Source: RHLJ01 sp965242845
Lineage (GTDB): Bacteria; Bacteroidota; Rhodothermia; Balneolales; Balneolaceae
Length of the DNA: 64,000 nt
Assembly (NCBI GenBank): GCA_965242845.1
Contig: CBDETC010000002.1
Span: forward strand, 186,001 to 250,000
Reading direction: 5' to 3'
Part shown: positions 62,124 to 64,000 of the stretch, piece by piece
Layout of the letters: each line of letters opens with the position of its first letter
Numbering within the stretch: the stretch's first letter is position 1
The notes under the pieces: generated by a model
Seen by the model: the letters and a program-made list of their open reading frames with translations, nothing else
The model's database searches: none
What the model was told of the DNA's origin: nothing
Translations under genes and position numbers: made by a program

Positions 62124-62198
62124 GTGAAAAATTTAAGAGTTCATACCGCCCATCATACTCATCATGGTAGCCATCATGGTCACCATATCGTGCATTAA
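62124..62198 (+). CDS. his operon leader peptide, histidine-rich
   Basis: A GTG-start frame of 24 residues reads MKNLRVHTAHHTHHGSHHGH followed by HIVH and TAA. It has eleven histidines of 24 residues, and it lies 63 bases before hisG. This composition at this place is that of a his attenuator leader, where ribosome pausing at His codons reports histidine supply. A weak hairpin CGTGC (62189-62193) with GCACG (62205-62209), followed by CTTTTT, overlaps the end and may be the terminator. Competing pairings of the GGTAG and CTACC words in the leader are possible. The frame is too short for normal gene finding. Confidence 0.82.
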   Translation: MKNLRVHTAHHTHHGSHHGHHIVH

Positions 62199-62215
62199 TA
62201 CTCCGCACGCTTTTT
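62189..62215 (+). terminator. Weak candidate attenuator terminator before hisG
   Basis: CGTGC (62189-62193) and GCACG (62205-62209) can pair over an 11-base loop and are followed by CTTTTT. The stem is only five pairs, so this is a tentative terminator. It overlaps the last codons of the his leader peptide, as expected if translation through the stop is to block it. Confidence 0.35.
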
Positions 62216-62261
62216 CACCCCGATCAACTACCCCTTTTAAACACTTTTTAATTACAATTTT

Positions 62262-63143
62262 ATGAACCGGACGAAAGATTCCACTACTTCTTTGCGCATT
62301 GCAATACAAAAAAGCGGTCGTTTAACTGACAAAACCATTGAATTGCTTCATGGAATAGGTGTTGAGTTTGACAATTATAAGCGCAATTTGATGGTTAAAA
62401 CCCGGAATTTTGATGTAGAACTTCTACTCTTACGTGATGATGATATCCCTGAATATGTTCAGGATGGGATATGCGACCTGGGCTTTGTTGGTGCTAATGA
62501 AGTGTTCGAAAAAGATGCGGACGTAACCGTACTTAGAGGTCTCAACTATGGAAATTGCCGCCTCTCTATTGCCGTTCCTAAAGATGGAGAGCTTAAAGAC
62601 GTTTCCGACTTTGAAGGCAAAACCATCGCTACGAGCTACCCATTCTTAACACAACAATTTTTTAAAGAAAGGAATACCAATGTTTCTATCGTTGAAATAT
62701 CAGGGGCTGTGGAAATTACTCCTCAACTAGAAGTAGCCGATGCTATCTCAGATTTGGTTTCTACAGGTGGTACTCTGATAGCAAATGGATTGGAAGAGCT
62801 ATTTACGATTCTTGAATCAGAGACAAAACTCGTTCAAACCAATAAAGAGCTATCACCTGGCAAGCAACAACTGATAGAAAAGTTTTTGGTCAGAATCGAT
62901 GGCTATCAACAGGCAAGAAAAAGCCGCTATATTATGATGAATGCTCCTCAGGATAAGGTTGATTCAATAAAATCTATTATTCCATCCATGAAGAGCCCTA
63001 CCATTGTCCCCCTTGCAGAAACCGGAATGGTAGCCATTCATACCGTAATCCCCATCAAAAAATTCTGGGAAGTGATGGAGGAACTAAAAGAAGTAGGAGC
63101 ATCTGACATCGTTATGCTTCCCATTGAAAGTATGATCCTTTAA
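62262..63143 (+). CDS. hisG: ATP phosphoribosyltransferase, long form
   Basis: This is the first enzyme of histidine synthesis. The 293-residue length shows the long form with a C-terminal regulatory ACT-like domain, so no HisZ partner is needed. Motifs include LRIAIQKSGRLTDKTIELL, YVQDGICDLGFVGANEV, IATSYPFLTQQFF and VADAISDLVSTGGTLIANGL (PRPP binding). The C-terminus reads KIVMLPIESMIL-like (DIVMLPIESM). hisD follows after about 18 bases. Confidence 0.94.
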   Translation: MNRTKDSTTSLRIAIQKSGRLTDKTIELLHGIGVEFDNYKRNLMVKTRNFDVELLLLRDDDIPEYVQDGICDLGFVGANEVFEKDADVTVLRGLNYGNCRLSIAVPKDGELKDVSDFEGKTIATSYPFLTQQFFKERNTNVSIVEISGAVEITPQLEVADAISDLVSTGGTLIANGLEELFTILESETKLVQTNKELSPGKQQLIEKFLVRIDGYQQARKSRYIMMNAPQDKVDSIKSIIPSMKSPTIVPLAETGMVAIHTVIPIKKFWEVMEELKEVGASDIVMLPIESMIL

Positions 63144-63161
63144 CCTCCAGGAAATTCTCTA

Positions 63162-64000
63162 TGAAATCCTTTTCTATCGAAAACTTATCCGAACAAGAGG
63201 TACAGCAATTGCTGAAGCGTCCAAATATGGATTTTTCAACCGTTTTTGGAATAGTAGCACCCATTATTGAAGAAGTTAGAATTAATGGAGACTCCGCTGT
63301 AAAAGCTTTTACTAAAAAATTCGAACAGGTAGAGCTTCAGAGTACGGTATTGAATCCAGGTGATGTACAAATATCACTTTCCGAAGAGATCAAAGATGCG
63401 ATTGATACCGCTTTTGATAACATAGCAGCTTTTCATGAAGCTCAACTGGCTTCTCCTATTGAAATGGAGACTATGCCAGGTGTGCATTGCAAAAAAATTA
63501 CCCGCCCCATCGAAAGGGTTGGTTTATATATTCCCGGAGGAACGGCTGTTCTTCCATCAACAGCGATGATGCTTTCTATCCCGGCGATGATAGCAGGGTG
63601 CAACACTATTGTTTTGGCCACTCCACCAAAGCCCGACGGAACCATAGCTCCTGAGATCATTTATATAGCTCAGAAGGCTGGGGTAGATTCTATTCTTCTT
63701 GCTGGAGGAGCCCAAGCAGTGGCTGCGCTCGCCTATGGAACCGAATCTGTACCAAAAGTGGATAAAATTCTAGGGCCGGGGAATCAATATGTAACCGCAG
63801 CCAAAATGTTGCTTCAAAACAGCGAAGCTCAAATTAGTATTGATATGCCTGCTGGACCTTCAGAAGTACTGGTTATTGCCGATGAATCCGCAAATCCATC
63901 GTATGTAGCTGCTGATTTGCTTTCACAGGCGGAACATGGAGAAGACAGTCAGGTTGTGCTTGTAGCTGTTAAAGGGTTCAATGAAGCCGAGCTTGAAAAG
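63162..64000 (+). CDS. hisD: Histidinol dehydrogenase (partial, runs off the window)
   Basis: The frame from ATG 63162 is open to the window end (about 279 codons of roughly 430 expected). It begins MKSFSIENLSEQEVQQLLKR and shows the HisD hallmarks VGLYIPGGTAVLPSTAMM, ILLAGGAQAVAALAYGTESV, KILGPGNQYVTAAK and SQAEHGEDSQVVLV. The enzyme makes histidine from histidinol in two NAD-dependent steps. The C-terminal third is outside the window. Confidence 0.95.

Noticed and set aside
1..64000. CRISPR arrays, tRNA and rRNA genes, insertion sequences with transposase
   Set aside because: No regularly spaced direct repeats, cloverleaf-like sequences, rRNA signatures or transposase frames were recognised by eye. 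A dedicated scan could still find a tRNA.

Overview
The window reads as a stretch of chromosome from a Bacteroidota-like bacterium of moderate-to-low GC. A member of the Balneolota (Balneola/Gracilimonas type) is the best guess. The reasons are a type IX secretion C-terminal sorting domain of the NYPNPFNPSTTI kind, a DUF4296 lipoprotein, a probable PID-CTERM protein, a periplasmic-propeller sensor protein, Bacteroidota-type IlvC and LeuA, and few Shine-Dalgarno sequences. No phage, transposase, rRNA, tRNA or CRISPR array was seen. The species assignment is inference.

Layout. 1-5.6 kb is an accessory-looking run: an M50-like membrane protease, a broken isoprenylcysteine-methyltransferase-like tail, a COQ4-like protein, a PD40 lipoprotein, two small alpha+beta-barrel proteins and a beta-lactamase-fold hydrolase, facing a SnoaL/HxlR pair with two palindromic operator candidates. 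5.7-10.9 kb holds the lysine/diaminopimelate genes dapD and lysC-dapB-dapA, separated by a VOC protein and a CPBP protease. 11-25.7 kb is mixed housekeeping: esterase, DUF819 transporter, RsmI-like methylase, ankyrin protein, cell-wall amidase, uridine kinase, CoaX, RecQ, CBS and LamG proteins.

25.7-37.3 kb is a compact branched-chain amino acid locus. leuACDB runs leftward from a near-consensus promoter. ilvD-ilvB-ilvN-ilvC runs rightward behind a leader peptide full of Ile, Val and Leu codons plus an intrinsic terminator, which is a textbook attenuator. 37.3-45.3 kb is accessory again, with small proteins, a structured non-coding element, a flavin amine oxidase with a Crp/Fnr regulator, an SDR, and a PID-CTERM/type IX secretion pair. 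45.4-59.2 kb holds a hydroxyacyl-CoA dehydrogenase, a CadC-like regulator, a penicillin acylase, lepA-hyp-lepB, and a large propeller sensor whose kinase domain has lost its phospho-acceptor histidine. The right end has a soluble hybrid kinase beside a small membrane protein, then a histidine-rich leader peptide and hisG-hisD, with hisD running off the window.

The most interesting non-coding content is the pair of amino-acid leader peptides (ilv and his), the tandem palindromes upstream of the SnoaL-HxlR operon, and two families of intergenic hairpins. One family carries GTCATYC...GRATGAC ends, and two of its copies are opposite-orientation versions of the same element. The other is AT-rich, made of repeated short words, and sits at gene ends.
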